A DNA stretch of 64,000 nt from Flavobacterium sp. 9AF. GTDB lineage: Bacteria > Bacteroidota > Bacteroidia > Flavobacteriales > Flavobacteriaceae. The notes beneath the pieces were generated by a model that saw only the letters and a list, made by a program, of their open reading frames with translations, did no database searches and was not told the origin of the DNA. This document shows positions 1 through 7,809 of the stretch, piece by piece; position 1 is the first letter of the stretch, and each line of letters begins with the position of its first letter. The stretch is from NCBI RefSeq assembly GCF_902506265.1, contig NZ_LR733556.1:765001-829000 (forward strand). Reading direction: 5' to 3'. Position numbers and translations under genes: made by a program.

Positions 1-177
1 AAAGATTTGCCAATTATGAAACAAATAATAAAAGAAGTTATCCAAGTTTACAATCAAAAAAGACCTCACTACTCTAATCATATGTTAACTCCAAATCAAA
101 TGCATCAACAATCTAATCTAAAAATGAGAACTTATAAAAGAAAAAACACTTGCAAGAACGTTCTTGCAAGTGTTTAA
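1..177 (+). CDS. IS3-family transposase, C-terminal fragment (cut by window edge)
   Basis: An open frame runs from the first base to a TAA at 175-177 and encodes the last 58 residues of a transposase. The stretch YNQKRPHYSNHMLTPNQMH is the typical end of the IS3/IS150-type integrase core (rve) domain: Y-N-x-x-R-P-H followed by the L-T-P-x-Q motif. The DDE catalytic residues lie before the window, so I cannot say whether the element is intact. The last codons are part of a perfect 32-bp palindrome (144-175). The fragment lies tail-to-tail with parC on the opposite strand. Confidence 0.85.
   Translation, partial: KDLPIMKQIIKEVIQVYNQKRPHYSNHMLTPNQMHQQSNLKMRTYKRKNTCKNVLASV
144..175 (+). terminator. 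perfect 32-bp palindrome at transposase 3' end
   Basis: Two 16-base arms (144-159 and 160-175) are perfectly self-complementary, centred on AAC|GTT. The right arm overlaps the last codons and the first base of the stop codon of the transposase. The RNA would form a strong hairpin right at the end of the message, so a terminator or a block to read-through is the simplest reading. A protein-binding or cruciform site is also possible. Confidence 0.6.
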
Positions 178-240
178 TTTAATTATTTTTGTCTAATAAA
201 TCTGTATCGATTTTTTAGGACTAGTCAACAATAAAAAAAC

Positions 241-393
241 GAGGCTGTCCAAAAGTAATGATTTTGGTCAATCTGAACTTCTTTCAGATTCTAAATTAAA
301 CCAATAATCAATATTTTAAGATTCTGAAATCGAAGATTCAACAAAGTTAAATAAATTCAGAATAACATCTTTTTAGACTTTTTAGACAGCCTC
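241..393. repeat. structured intergenic repeat with 9-bp terminal inverted repeats
   Basis: GAGGCTGTC (241-249) and its exact complement GACAGCCTC (385-393) bound a 153-bp element; the pairing continues imperfectly inward. Inside is a smaller hairpin, ATCTGAA / TTCAGAT (271-277 and 283-289), related to the hairpin at 48300-48320. Read from parC on the minus strand, the distal arm is followed by seven T residues, so the element may also serve as the parC terminator. The form is that of a small non-coding dispersed repeat (MITE/REP-like). Confidence 0.6.
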
Positions 394-416
394 ATTCTTT
401 TTGAAACTATATAAGA

Positions 417-3113
417 CTATTCAAAATGTAAACCAATTTGACCATCATCTTCTAAGTCTGTTTTTATATCTTCAGAAAGTGATTCTTCATCAGTTACTTC
501 CATCTTTTCTGGTTCAGGTTCTATTGGTTCTTCAAACGGTAAAGGTTCTAATAAATTAATTTGTTTGATTTTATCAGTGGTTAGTTGGTTACCCAACGCT
601 TTAATCCCTTTTACTGCAATAAATTCTTCTAAATTAATTTGAAGATTCTCTTTCTGAATACCTTTTACTTTCGCAAAAACAACCTCAGCCATGGGTTTCC
701 AATCAGTTGAAACAATTTCTAATTGTGATTTATCATGTTCAGAAATAAAAATCTCTTCTTTATTCTCATTTTCAATCACAAATCGTTTTACATAATAGCG
801 TTCTTTTTCACCATCATAATAAATTGCAGAAATAGGTTTACTTGGTTTCCATTTTTCCAACACAATCATATCTTCCTCAAAATGTGTAGTTAATTCTGGA
901 ATAATCGTTTTCACTTTACCCGATTGATTGATGATTAATAAACGATCATTGGGTTTAAATTCGCCCAATAATTCACCTCTTCCATCTACATTTAAACGTT
1001 GCACGGTATCGTCGAACCAAATTTTTCTAGGACGAAGGGTTGAAATTCCTTTTTCTTTTAATTCAATTTTTTTGATTGGATATTTAGAAACATTATTTCC
1101 TTTTGAACCTCTACCTTTAATTAAAATTTCAGAGAAATCTAAATCCCATTTCAGTTTTTTAATACTTCCCACCTGACGTAAAAGTATGGTTACTACTTCT
1201 GCTTCCCCATTTGGATTGTGTGAGAAATATAAAATTTGTGAACCTGGTTTTTCTTGGGTAACATGATATTCTTTATCACGAGTTACTCCAGAAACATTAA
1301 ATCTTTTTATAAAGGTAGCACCATTCTTTCCATCTCTATAAATTACATTATAAATGGTTCGTTTGTCATTTTTATCAAAAACAGCTATATGAATGATGTC
1401 TTTACCAATGAATTTCTTGTCATCCACTTTAGTAATTACCATGCGACCATCTCTAAGGAAAACAATCACATCGTCTATATCGGAACAATCGGCAACATAT
1501 TCGTCTTTTTTCAATCCAGTTCCAAGGAATCCTTCTTCTCTATTGACAAATAATTTGGTGTTTCTTAAGACTACTTTGGTCGCTTCTATCGTATCAAAAC
1601 TTCTTAATTCGGTTTGTCTTTCACGACCTTTACCATATTTATCTTTTAATTTGGTAAAGAAAGCAATCGTAAAATCAATAATATGTTCCAAATCGTGTTT
1701 TACTTGTTCCATTTCAGCTTCCAACTTAGCAATGGCTTCGTCTGCTTTATCTGAATCGAAACGTGTAATACGAATCATTGGAATTTGCGTTAATTTTTGT
1801 AAATCCTCATCATGAATATCTCGTACAAAATCTTTCTTAAACGGTTCGAAACGCTTATACAAGTATTCATATAATGATTCTCTATCACCATACAATTTAA
1901 AATCGATGTACATTTCTTCACGAATAAAAATTTTCTCTAAGGTTGAAAAATGCCATTTATTTTCCAATTCATCCAATTGGATTTCCAACTCTCTTTTCAA
2001 CAAATCTACCGTTCTTTGTGTTGAAATTTTCAGCATATCTGAAACTCCAATAAACAACGGTTTGTTATTTTCAATCACACACCCTAAAGGTGCTACAGAA
2101 GTTTCGCAAGCGGTAAACGCATATAAGGCATCGATGGTTTTATCTGGAGAAACACCCGCTGGAAGATGAATTAAAATTTCAACTTCAGCAGCTGTATTGT
2201 CTTCAATTTTTTTAATCTTAATTTTTCCTTTTTCATTGGCTTTCAAAATACTATCAATTAAGGTTGAAGTATTCGTAGAAAAAGGAATTTGAGAAATGAC
2301 TAAAGTGGTTTTGTCTAACTGACTGATTTTAGCACGAACTCTCACACGACCACCACGCATTCCATCGTTATAATTAGAAACATCGGCAATACCAGCTGTA
2401 GGAAAATCGGGATACAAGGTAAACGGTTTTCCTTTTAATATTTTAATCGAAGCATCGATTAATTCGTTAAAATTGTGAGGCAATACTTTGGTGGACAAAC
2501 CTACCGCAATACCTTCTGCTCCTTGTGCTAAAAGCAATGGGAATTTTACAGGCAAATTAATAGGTTCTGCTCTACGACCGTCATAGGAAAGTCCCCATTC
2601 AGTGATTTTAGGAGAATATAAAATATCATGACCTAACTTAGAAATTCGCGCTTCAATATAACGAGAAGCCGCAGCACTATCACCCGTAAGAATGTTTCCC
2701 CAGTTTCCTTGCATATCAATCAACAAGTCTTTCTGACCAATTTGCACCATGGCATCGCCAATACTCGCATCACCGTGCGGATGATACTGCATGGTATGTC
2801 CAACAATGTTCGCTACTTTATTATAACGACCATCGTCTAACTCTTTCATGGAATGCATAATTCTGCGTTGTACAGGTTTAAAACCGTCTTCAATAGCAGG
2901 AACAGCACGCTCTAAAATTACATAAGAAGCGTAATCTAAAAACCAATCCTTGTACATACCCGTTACTTTCGTAATGGTATCTTCTGGATTTTCGTTGTTT
3001 TCGTAGAAATGATGCCCTGATGTTTTGATGTCATCAAAGCCTTCCATTTCATGAGATTCGTTTCCTAATTCGTTTTGCTCGTCTGGGTTTACGTTTTCTT
3101 CTTCGTCTTTCAT
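417..3113 (-). CDS. parC: type IIA topoisomerase subunit A (topoisomerase IV ParC-like)
   Basis: The DNA-cleaving and rejoining subunit of a type IIA topoisomerase, 898 residues. It opens with an acidic extension of about 45 residues. The winged-helix breakage-reunion domain follows, with the quinolone-pocket loop HPHGDASIGD at 111-120 and the active-site tyrosine at Y152 in AAASRYIEAR. A coiled-coil/tower region and a C-terminal domain end in an acidic tail rich in E and D. Its partner parE lies upstream on the same strand, so the two belong to one operon, but four other genes separate them here. ParC is more likely than GyrA because the co-oriented subunit B is the short (618 aa) form. The residue at the position of E. 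coli GyrA Ser83 is alanine (A116). Confidence 0.9.
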   Translation of the reverse strand: MKDEEENVNPDEQNELGNESHEMEGFDDIKTSGHHFYENNENPEDTITKVTGMYKDWFLDYASYVILERAVPAIEDGFKPVQRRIMHSMKELDDGRYNKVANIVGHTMQYHPHGDASIGDAMVQIGQKDLLIDMQGNWGNILTGDSAAASRYIEARISKLGHDILYSPKITEWGLSYDGRRAEPINLPVKFPLLLAQGAEGIAVGLSTKVLPHNFNELIDASIKILKGKPFTLYPDFPTAGIADVSNYNDGMRGGRVRVRAKISQLDKTTLVISQIPFSTNTSTLIDSILKANEKGKIKIKKIEDNTAAEVEILIHLPAGVSPDKTIDALYAFTACETSVAPLGCVIENNKPLFIGVSDMLKISTQRTVDLLKRELEIQLDELENKWHFSTLEKIFIREEMYIDFKLYGDRESLYEYLYKRFEPFKKDFVRDIHDEDLQKLTQIPMIRITRFDSDKADEAIAKLEAEMEQVKHDLEHIIDFTIAFFTKLKDKYGKGRERQTELRSFDTIEATKVVLRNTKLFVNREEGFLGTGLKKDEYVADCSDIDDVIVFLRDGRMVITKVDDKKFIGKDIIHIAVFDKNDKRTIYNVIYRDGKNGATFIKRFNVSGVTRDKEYHVTQEKPGSQILYFSHNPNGEAEVVTILLRQVGSIKKLKWDLDFSEILIKGRGSKGNNVSKYPIKKIELKEKGISTLRPRKIWFDDTVQRLNVDGRGELLGEFKPNDRLLIINQSGKVKTIIPELTTHFEEDMIVLEKWKPSKPISAIYYDGEKERYYVKRFVIENENKEEIFISEHDKSQLEIVSTDWKPMAEVVFAKVKGIQKENLQINLEEFIAVKGIKALGNQLTTDKIKQINLLEPLPFEEPIEPEPEKMEVTDEESLSEDIKTDLEDDGQIGLHFE

Positions 3114-3143
3114 TTATGCTGAATTTGTATCAGTATTTATTCA

Positions 3144-4808
3144 TTAAAAATTTAATGGTTCATTATAAAAAACATCTAAACTTTCAACGAATTTTTTTTC
3201 TGCTTTAACAATGGCTTCTCTTCTAAGTTCAAGTATTAATTCTTCAGATATTTCACTTCCATCATTATGTTTTACCATTTCAGATGTAATAAATAATTTA
3301 TCATTTTCTTTATTTAATAATGATTTATAATTTTTTTGTCTCTTTCGATTACCTAAAAGCTTAAAATTCATATTTCCATTATTAAACTTAAACTCCTTGA
3401 TTATAGGTATTATATTCTCAGAAGGATTATCTTTTTGTGGTATTGAAAACAAATTACCAAACTCAAAACTCTCAAAATCTTCAACATTAATCTTATCCAA
3501 AGAAACTTTATTAATTCCCTTAGAATGATTAATCATAAATATTGCTAATGATTTTGCTCTTACACTTCCCATATATATCTTCAAAGGAAATTCTCCAGTC
3601 GAAAAACTATTATTTTCATTATCATTAAAAATAGGATCAACTCTTTCATCTAAAATAAATTGATTGAATTTTTCAAAAGCTTTTCTTTGATTACTTAAAG
3701 AATATATAGTAAAATAATTTGAATATGAAGTAATCCAAAACCATCTTTTCAATGATAATATTTGGTTTTCTGTCGGATTATTGTCATCAAGTGAGTTAAA
3801 GAAAATAGTTAAAAATATCAATTGAGCATTATATGGAATCAGTTTACTATTAAGTACTAATAAATCTTCAAATAGAAACTTAACTGCTCTTTTTATACTT
3901 GCAAGAGTTCTTTTTGTCACATCTATAAAATCCTCTCTTTTAACTAATTCCTCAATTTTATAATCAAAATATATTCTACCATAAGAGCTTTGAATACTTT
4001 GAAAAATGATATCTCTCTTTAATCTTTCAAAATTATAAATTTTTAGTTCCTCTAAAAGCTTATCAATCTCTGTTCCTAATCGAAAATCTCCTTTGTTTGT
4101 CAAAGCAGAAGCTATCCAATCTTTTGATATAAGCATCCCTTTTGCATTAACTCTCCAAAAAATTTCAACAGCTTCTTCAATATTTGCATAGTTGATATCT
4201 ACCGATGCAATTTGATAATTTGTAAAAACTTGTCCAATTTCATCAGCTCTATCATAATATTTTTCAATTTTATTTTCATCAATTATGCTTTCAAAATTTT
4301 TCCTAGCATACTGTCTAAAATCTATAGAATTCATAAATACATATACTGGTACTTGATAAGCTTGATTATTAGAACTCGATCTCAGATAGGTAAACTGTTC
4401 TTCTTCTAAATCATAAAAAAGATTAAAATTGCGATACCACTCAATTTTATCAATCTCTAAATTATCTTTGTTGAATTTTTCAGGATTAGTCAAACAACCA
4501 AATAATGAAGATAGTCTTTGAAAACCATCTAAAATGTAGATAGGATCTTTTTCATTTCTATTTTTAATTCTATAAGGTCCAACTCTAGATTCTTCAATCC
4601 AACTTGAAGCATTTTCTAAAGGTTTCCAAAATAAAATTGACCCAATTGGATAATTATTTTTTATACTATCAAACAATTGTTTTATATCATCTTGAGTCCA
4701 TAAAAAATCTCTTTGAAAAGATGGTATTTGAAACACCCCTTGTTCAAACTCTTCAAGATAGTTTTTTAATGAACGAACTCTTGTATCGATTTTTAACTTT
4801 GAACTCAT
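3144..4808 (-). CDS. DUF262 (GmrS/ParB-like N-terminal domain) protein, third gene of a putative defence module
   Basis: A 554-residue protein of the DUF262 family, the fold found in GmrS/GmrSD type IV restriction enzymes and related anti-phage proteins, where it binds or hydrolyses nucleotides. Visible motifs are IPSFQRDFLW (28-37), YPIGSILFW (53-61), the core LDGFQRLSSL (93-102) and a later FWRVNAKGMLISKDW segment around 217-231. The usual core is DGQQR; here the first Q is F (F96). I find no C-terminal DUF1524 HNH nuclease motif, so any nuclease must come from a partner. Its ATG overlaps the stop of the upstream TOPRIM-like gene (ATGA), which suggests translational coupling. parC starts only 30 bases downstream. 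Defence function is inferred from family and context. Confidence 0.75.
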   Translation of the reverse strand: MSSKLKIDTRVRSLKNYLEEFEQGVFQIPSFQRDFLWTQDDIKQLFDSIKNNYPIGSILFWKPLENASSWIEESRVGPYRIKNRNEKDPIYILDGFQRLSSLFGCLTNPEKFNKDNLEIDKIEWYRNFNLFYDLEEEQFTYLRSSSNNQAYQVPVYVFMNSIDFRQYARKNFESIIDENKIEKYYDRADEIGQVFTNYQIASVDINYANIEEAVEIFWRVNAKGMLISKDWIASALTNKGDFRLGTEIDKLLEELKIYNFERLKRDIIFQSIQSSYGRIYFDYKIEELVKREDFIDVTKRTLASIKRAVKFLFEDLLVLNSKLIPYNAQLIFLTIFFNSLDDNNPTENQILSLKRWFWITSYSNYFTIYSLSNQRKAFEKFNQFILDERVDPIFNDNENNSFSTGEFPLKIYMGSVRAKSLAIFMINHSKGINKVSLDKINVEDFESFEFGNLFSIPQKDNPSENIIPIIKEFKFNNGNMNFKLLGNRKRQKNYKSLLNKENDKLFITSEMVKHNDGSEISEELILELRREAIVKAEKKFVESLDVFYNEPLNF

Positions 4809-5869
4809 ACTAATTTATATATTTTATCAATAATTTCATCAAATTCCTTTGATTTTGCTCGATTTAACATGCTCGATTTATTAACTCTAGTTGATTTATA
4901 AAATAATTCAGAAAATGAATTTTTAAAATCTGGAAATTTAAATCCTCCATCTAAAATTGCATAATCTCTTTCAGGAATATTATACAAATTTAAAATTGAA
5001 CTCAAAATCGGTTTTTTATTACCATGTTCATCATATTCTTTTGGAAAACCATTTTTAAAATTTAAATAATCCTTTTGTTCATCATTTAAATTTAAATAAA
5101 CATTTATCCAATCTAAAAGACTTTTTTGCGCATGTTTTCCTTTGTATGAATCTCTTAAATCTTCAAAAACTTCATCAGGTATATAATTTTCCATCATTCT
5201 CTTTTCTAATATATGATATTTTTGATCATCTAAACCTATTGACTCTAGAAAAGAAATAAGATTCTTATATTGTTGTTTTTGGGGTTGTAATAAAAATTCC
5301 TTGTCACTGTCTAAAATAACTAAACATCTATAATATTTATAAGGATCCCTATTATTTCTACTTGCTAGGTCTTCAAAAGATTTTAATTCACCTTCAATAA
5401 AATTTTTAACATTTGAACAACCTCCAGCATTTTCAAATTTAATCCAACCATTCTCAACATGCTCAGTTAAAACTTTTCTCGATTCAATATGATTAAAAAT
5501 AGCTTTAATAAAATAAGCATCATTTTTATTGTTTTCTAAAATGATTGAAACAGGTTGATTAAAAAACCTAATTGATTCTTCTATATTAAAACTATTTGAA
5601 CTCTTATTATTTGATATTATGTAATCTCTATTCTTCTTACTAGAATTTGTTAAAATAAATTCATTAAATTGATTTTCAATAAATTCATCAAAATTTGAAT
5701 CTATTCCTTTTAATTTTATATAGTTATTAGTTTTTTTTATTTCATCTAAATCAATAAAAACATTATATCTTGATATTTGCTTTGGATACCAAGATAATAT
5801 CTGAAAAATATAGCTTAGTCCTTTGATATCAGAATCTTCAAAAATATCCTTACTTATTTCTATCCACAT
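4805..5869 (-). CDS. TOPRIM-like (DUF4435/OLD-nuclease type) protein, second gene of a putative defence module
   Basis: A 354-residue protein. Residues 107-230 carry the order of motifs expected of a TOPRIM-type nuclease of the DUF4435/OLD group: a strand with a conserved acidic residue (SIILENNKNDAYFI, E112), a glycine turn (NAGGCSN, 147-153), the paired acids LDSDKE (D187, D189), and the trailing LEKRMMENY (221-229), which resembles the L-x-x-R-x-x-E-N-Y signature of such proteins. The first 105 residues match nothing I recognise. It overlaps the ATPase gene by 20 bases and the DUF262 gene by 4. An ATPase next to a DUF4435-like TOPRIM protein recalls the PARIS (AriA/AriB) pair, but the ATPase and the extra DUF262 gene differ from it. 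The family assignment is tentative. Confidence 0.55.
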   Translation of the reverse strand: MWIEISKDIFEDSDIKGLSYIFQILSWYPKQISRYNVFIDLDEIKKTNNYIKLKGIDSNFDEFIENQFNEFILTNSSKKNRDYIISNNKSSNSFNIEESIRFFNQPVSIILENNKNDAYFIKAIFNHIESRKVLTEHVENGWIKFENAGGCSNVKNFIEGELKSFEDLASRNNRDPYKYYRCLVILDSDKEFLLQPQKQQYKNLISFLESIGLDDQKYHILEKRMMENYIPDEVFEDLRDSYKGKHAQKSLLDWINVYLNLNDEQKDYLNFKNGFPKEYDEHGNKKPILSSILNLYNIPERDYAILDGGFKFPDFKNSFSELFYKSTRVNKSSMLNRAKSKEFDEIIDKIYKLV

Positions 5870-7097
5870 TTTTTAAATCATTAATTTGGGCTTTATATAT
5901 TGCTTTGGTTTCTATATTAGTTTCTCCAAATATACCATTTGGCCACCAATCAACACCTCCACCTTCATCAACAACTATCTCTGAAATTATACTTTCATTA
6001 TTATCTTCATTAAAATCTACATAATAAATACCTAAATCACTAGGTTTAAAATGTCCTTCCGCTACAATTCTTCTTAATCTTAAAACAAAATTTTGCGAAT
6101 GTGTTTCTATTAAATATTTTTTATTTTTATCTTCTTTAATTGATTGTGCTATTAATTGTGCTAATTGAGAATGTGCGTAAGGGTGTAAATGTGATTCCGG
6201 TTCTTCTATAATTATTAAAGTTTCCTTATCACATTTTTTAAATGCTCTTGTTATCAAAGGTAATGACTGAGCGATACCCATTCCAGTTTCTGTTAAGTCA
6301 ATTTCTAATTTCCCTTTTCTTAATTCAATATGATATGGCTCGCTATCAACATCTATATATAAACCCCAACCTTCAAATTTTTCTGAAATCCAATCAGATA
6401 TTTTATTAAAAAAAACTTTATCTGTTGTTAAATAATCTCTTATCAAAAAATCATATAAAAATTTTCCATCAATACTTGATTTTTCATTAATTGGATTTAG
6501 CCTATAATCTAATTTTGCTTTTTCTCTAATGGCTCCAATAAAATCAGTATTTAAGAAAAAAGGTTGACTATAAATTGTACCACTTGAATCACTTTTTTCT
6601 TTATAAAAGTAATTTGACAAATAAATACCATCAAATGAACACAAGTATTCCGTATCATCTATCTCATTAAAAAAAGAATTATCATTTTGTCTTTGAAAAT
6701 TTATTAATTCTTTAGAATCATCATTTTTAGGTTGTTCTTTTAAAATCCAACTTTCTAGAATTGGAATATTTCTACTTACATCAACAGCTACTTTTACATT
6801 TAAAGATTGAATCTTTTCTTCTTCAGAATTCTCTTGAAAAACTTCAAGTTCTAAAGCTCTACCAAATTTCCCATAAATTAAATCTTTAAATTCAATCCCA
6901 GATACAACACCGTCATTTTCTAAAGAAAATACATAATCATTTTTTCCATTTAAGGCTCCTTCAATTAAAGTCATTAACTTCAACACTGCACTTTTTCCAG
7001 TATTATTTTTACCAATTAAAATAGTAATTGGTTTTAACTCCAAAGTTTGTTTTTCCTTAAAAAGCTTATAATTTTTAAACGATATTTTATTTATCAC
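5850..7097 (-). CDS. AAA/OLD-like ATPase (DUF3696-type), first gene of a putative defence module
   Basis: A 415-residue ABC-type ATPase of the RecF/SMC/OLD class. The start is GTG (7097-7095). Walker A is GKNNTGKS (29-36), a signature-like TGMGIAQSLPLI lies at 271-282, Walker B with its catalytic glutamate is LIIIEEPESHLHP (294-306), and a switch histidine follows in ETHS (331-334). The end, VDEGGGVDWWPNGIF (376-390), resembles the short DUF3696 tail of this ATPase group. No nuclease domain is fused to it; the overlapping downstream TOPRIM-like gene probably supplies one. Ordering of the three genes and their overlaps imply a co-translated complex. A possible promoter (-7 box TAAATTTG) sits in the 55-bp gap upstream. 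Confidence 0.8.
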   Translation of the reverse strand: MINKISFKNYKLFKEKQTLELKPITILIGKNNTGKSAVLKLMTLIEGALNGKNDYVFSLENDGVVSGIEFKDLIYGKFGRALELEVFQENSEEEKIQSLNVKVAVDVSRNIPILESWILKEQPKNDDSKELINFQRQNDNSFFNEIDDTEYLCSFDGIYLSNYFYKEKSDSSGTIYSQPFFLNTDFIGAIREKAKLDYRLNPINEKSSIDGKFLYDFLIRDYLTTDKVFFNKISDWISEKFEGWGLYIDVDSEPYHIELRKGKLEIDLTETGMGIAQSLPLITRAFKKCDKETLIIIEEPESHLHPYAHSQLAQLIAQSIKEDKNKKYLIETHSQNFVLRLRRIVAEGHFKPSDLGIYYVDFNEDNNESIISEIVVDEGGGVDWWPNGIFGETNIETKAIYKAQINDLKNVDRNK

Positions 7098-7120
7098 TTT
7101 TTCTTTATTTATTTAGCCTA

Positions 7121-7128
7121 CAAATTTA
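7121..7128 (-). promoter_or_regulatory. possible -7 promoter element ahead of the ATPase/TOPRIM/DUF262 genes
   Basis: On the minus strand TAAATTTG fits the Bacteroidota -7 consensus TAnnTTTG, 23 bases before the GTG start. The nearest upstream TTG (7156-7154) is 25 bases away, slightly more than usual, so the match is partial. If real, the module can be transcribed independently of parE. Confidence 0.35.
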
Positions 7129-7152
7129 ACTAATATAATCTTTAATTATTTC

Positions 7153-7809
7153 TCAAGACGCATTTTGCAAACCCAAAAACTCTAGAATATAAGGATCTTT
7201 GATAATATCCTTTGGTTTTTCAATAATCTGACCTTCTTCTGAAAGTTTCAAAATACCTTCTTTGTCTCTACTTAGACTCAATCTTGTATATAACGCAGTG
7301 TCATACTGTCTTCTTAATTCTCTAACACTCCATTTATTTTTTATGGATTCGATTTCGTAAAATTTTCTTTCCTTTTCATCGTCAATAGATAAAAGAAAAA
7401 CATAATGAGACCATGTTAAAATGAAACTTACTGCAAACTTATAATCGCTATTGATCAAATTAGAATTACTAGACACTGTCTCGGATTTTGATACAGAATT
7501 TTCAGAAATACTAGACGCTGTCTCGTAATTTGAATATATCAAAAACAACTTTCTCATATTCTGTAAATTATCTACTGAAAACCCTTTCCCAAACTCTTTT
7601 TTTAATTGCTCAGAAAGTCCTTTTAACAGTTGTTTTCCATATTCGGCTCTCTCTTTACCTTTTTGTTCTTCTTCTACAATGATTCTTCCTATTTCAAAAT
7701 AAGTGTAAACCATAGTTGAGTTTACAGTACGCAAAACTTGTTGTCTTGCATTTTGTAACAAATCAACTACTTGCTGGAATAATTCTCTATTTTGAAGTGT
7801 ATTTTTCAT
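7153..7809 (-). CDS. YhcG/DUF1016 N-terminal domain protein lacking the PD-(D/E)XK nuclease domain
   Basis: A 218-residue protein that matches the N-terminal half of YhcG (DUF1016) family proteins. Recognisable parts are the helical N-terminus with YFEIGRIIVEEEQ (37-49), LTWSHY (131-136), WSVRELRRQ (160-168) and the linker KDPYILEFLGL (204-214). Family members continue here into a PD-(D/E)XK nuclease domain of roughly 130 or more residues; this one stops four residues later, just before the ATPase gene. A Ser/Asn-rich low-complexity stretch (97-121) lies in the middle. Its ATG overlaps the parE stop (TAATG), so it is translationally coupled to parE. It may be a remnant, or a retained DNA-binding half now working with the genes behind it. 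Confidence 0.8.
   Translation of the reverse strand: MKNTLQNRELFQQVVDLLQNARQQVLRTVNSTMVYTYFEIGRIIVEEEQKGKERAEYGKQLLKGLSEQLKKEFGKGFSVDNLQNMRKLFLIYSNYETASSISENSVSKSETVSSNSNLINSDYKFAVSFILTWSHYVFLLSIDDEKERKFYEIESIKNKWSVRELRRQYDTALYTRLSLSRDKEGILKLSEEGQIIEKPKDIIKDPYILEFLGLQNAS

Larger units (their letters stand above)
1..227 (+). mobile_element. right end of an IS3-family insertion sequence
   Basis: The transposase tail is followed by about 50 bases that look like an IS3-family right terminal repeat. Read outward-in on the minus strand from about 227, the end begins TGACTAGTCC followed by an A-rich run; IS3-family ends commonly begin TG. The exact end and the target duplication cannot be fixed without the left end, which lies outside the window. 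Confidence 0.55.

Noticed and set aside
4805..7097. The ATPase/TOPRIM pair as a standard PARIS (AriA/AriB) system
   Set aside because: The pairing is similar, but the DUF3696-like tail of the ATPase, the long unknown N-terminus of the TOPRIM-like protein and the coupled DUF262 gene do not fit my knowledge of PARIS; HMM scoring would decide.
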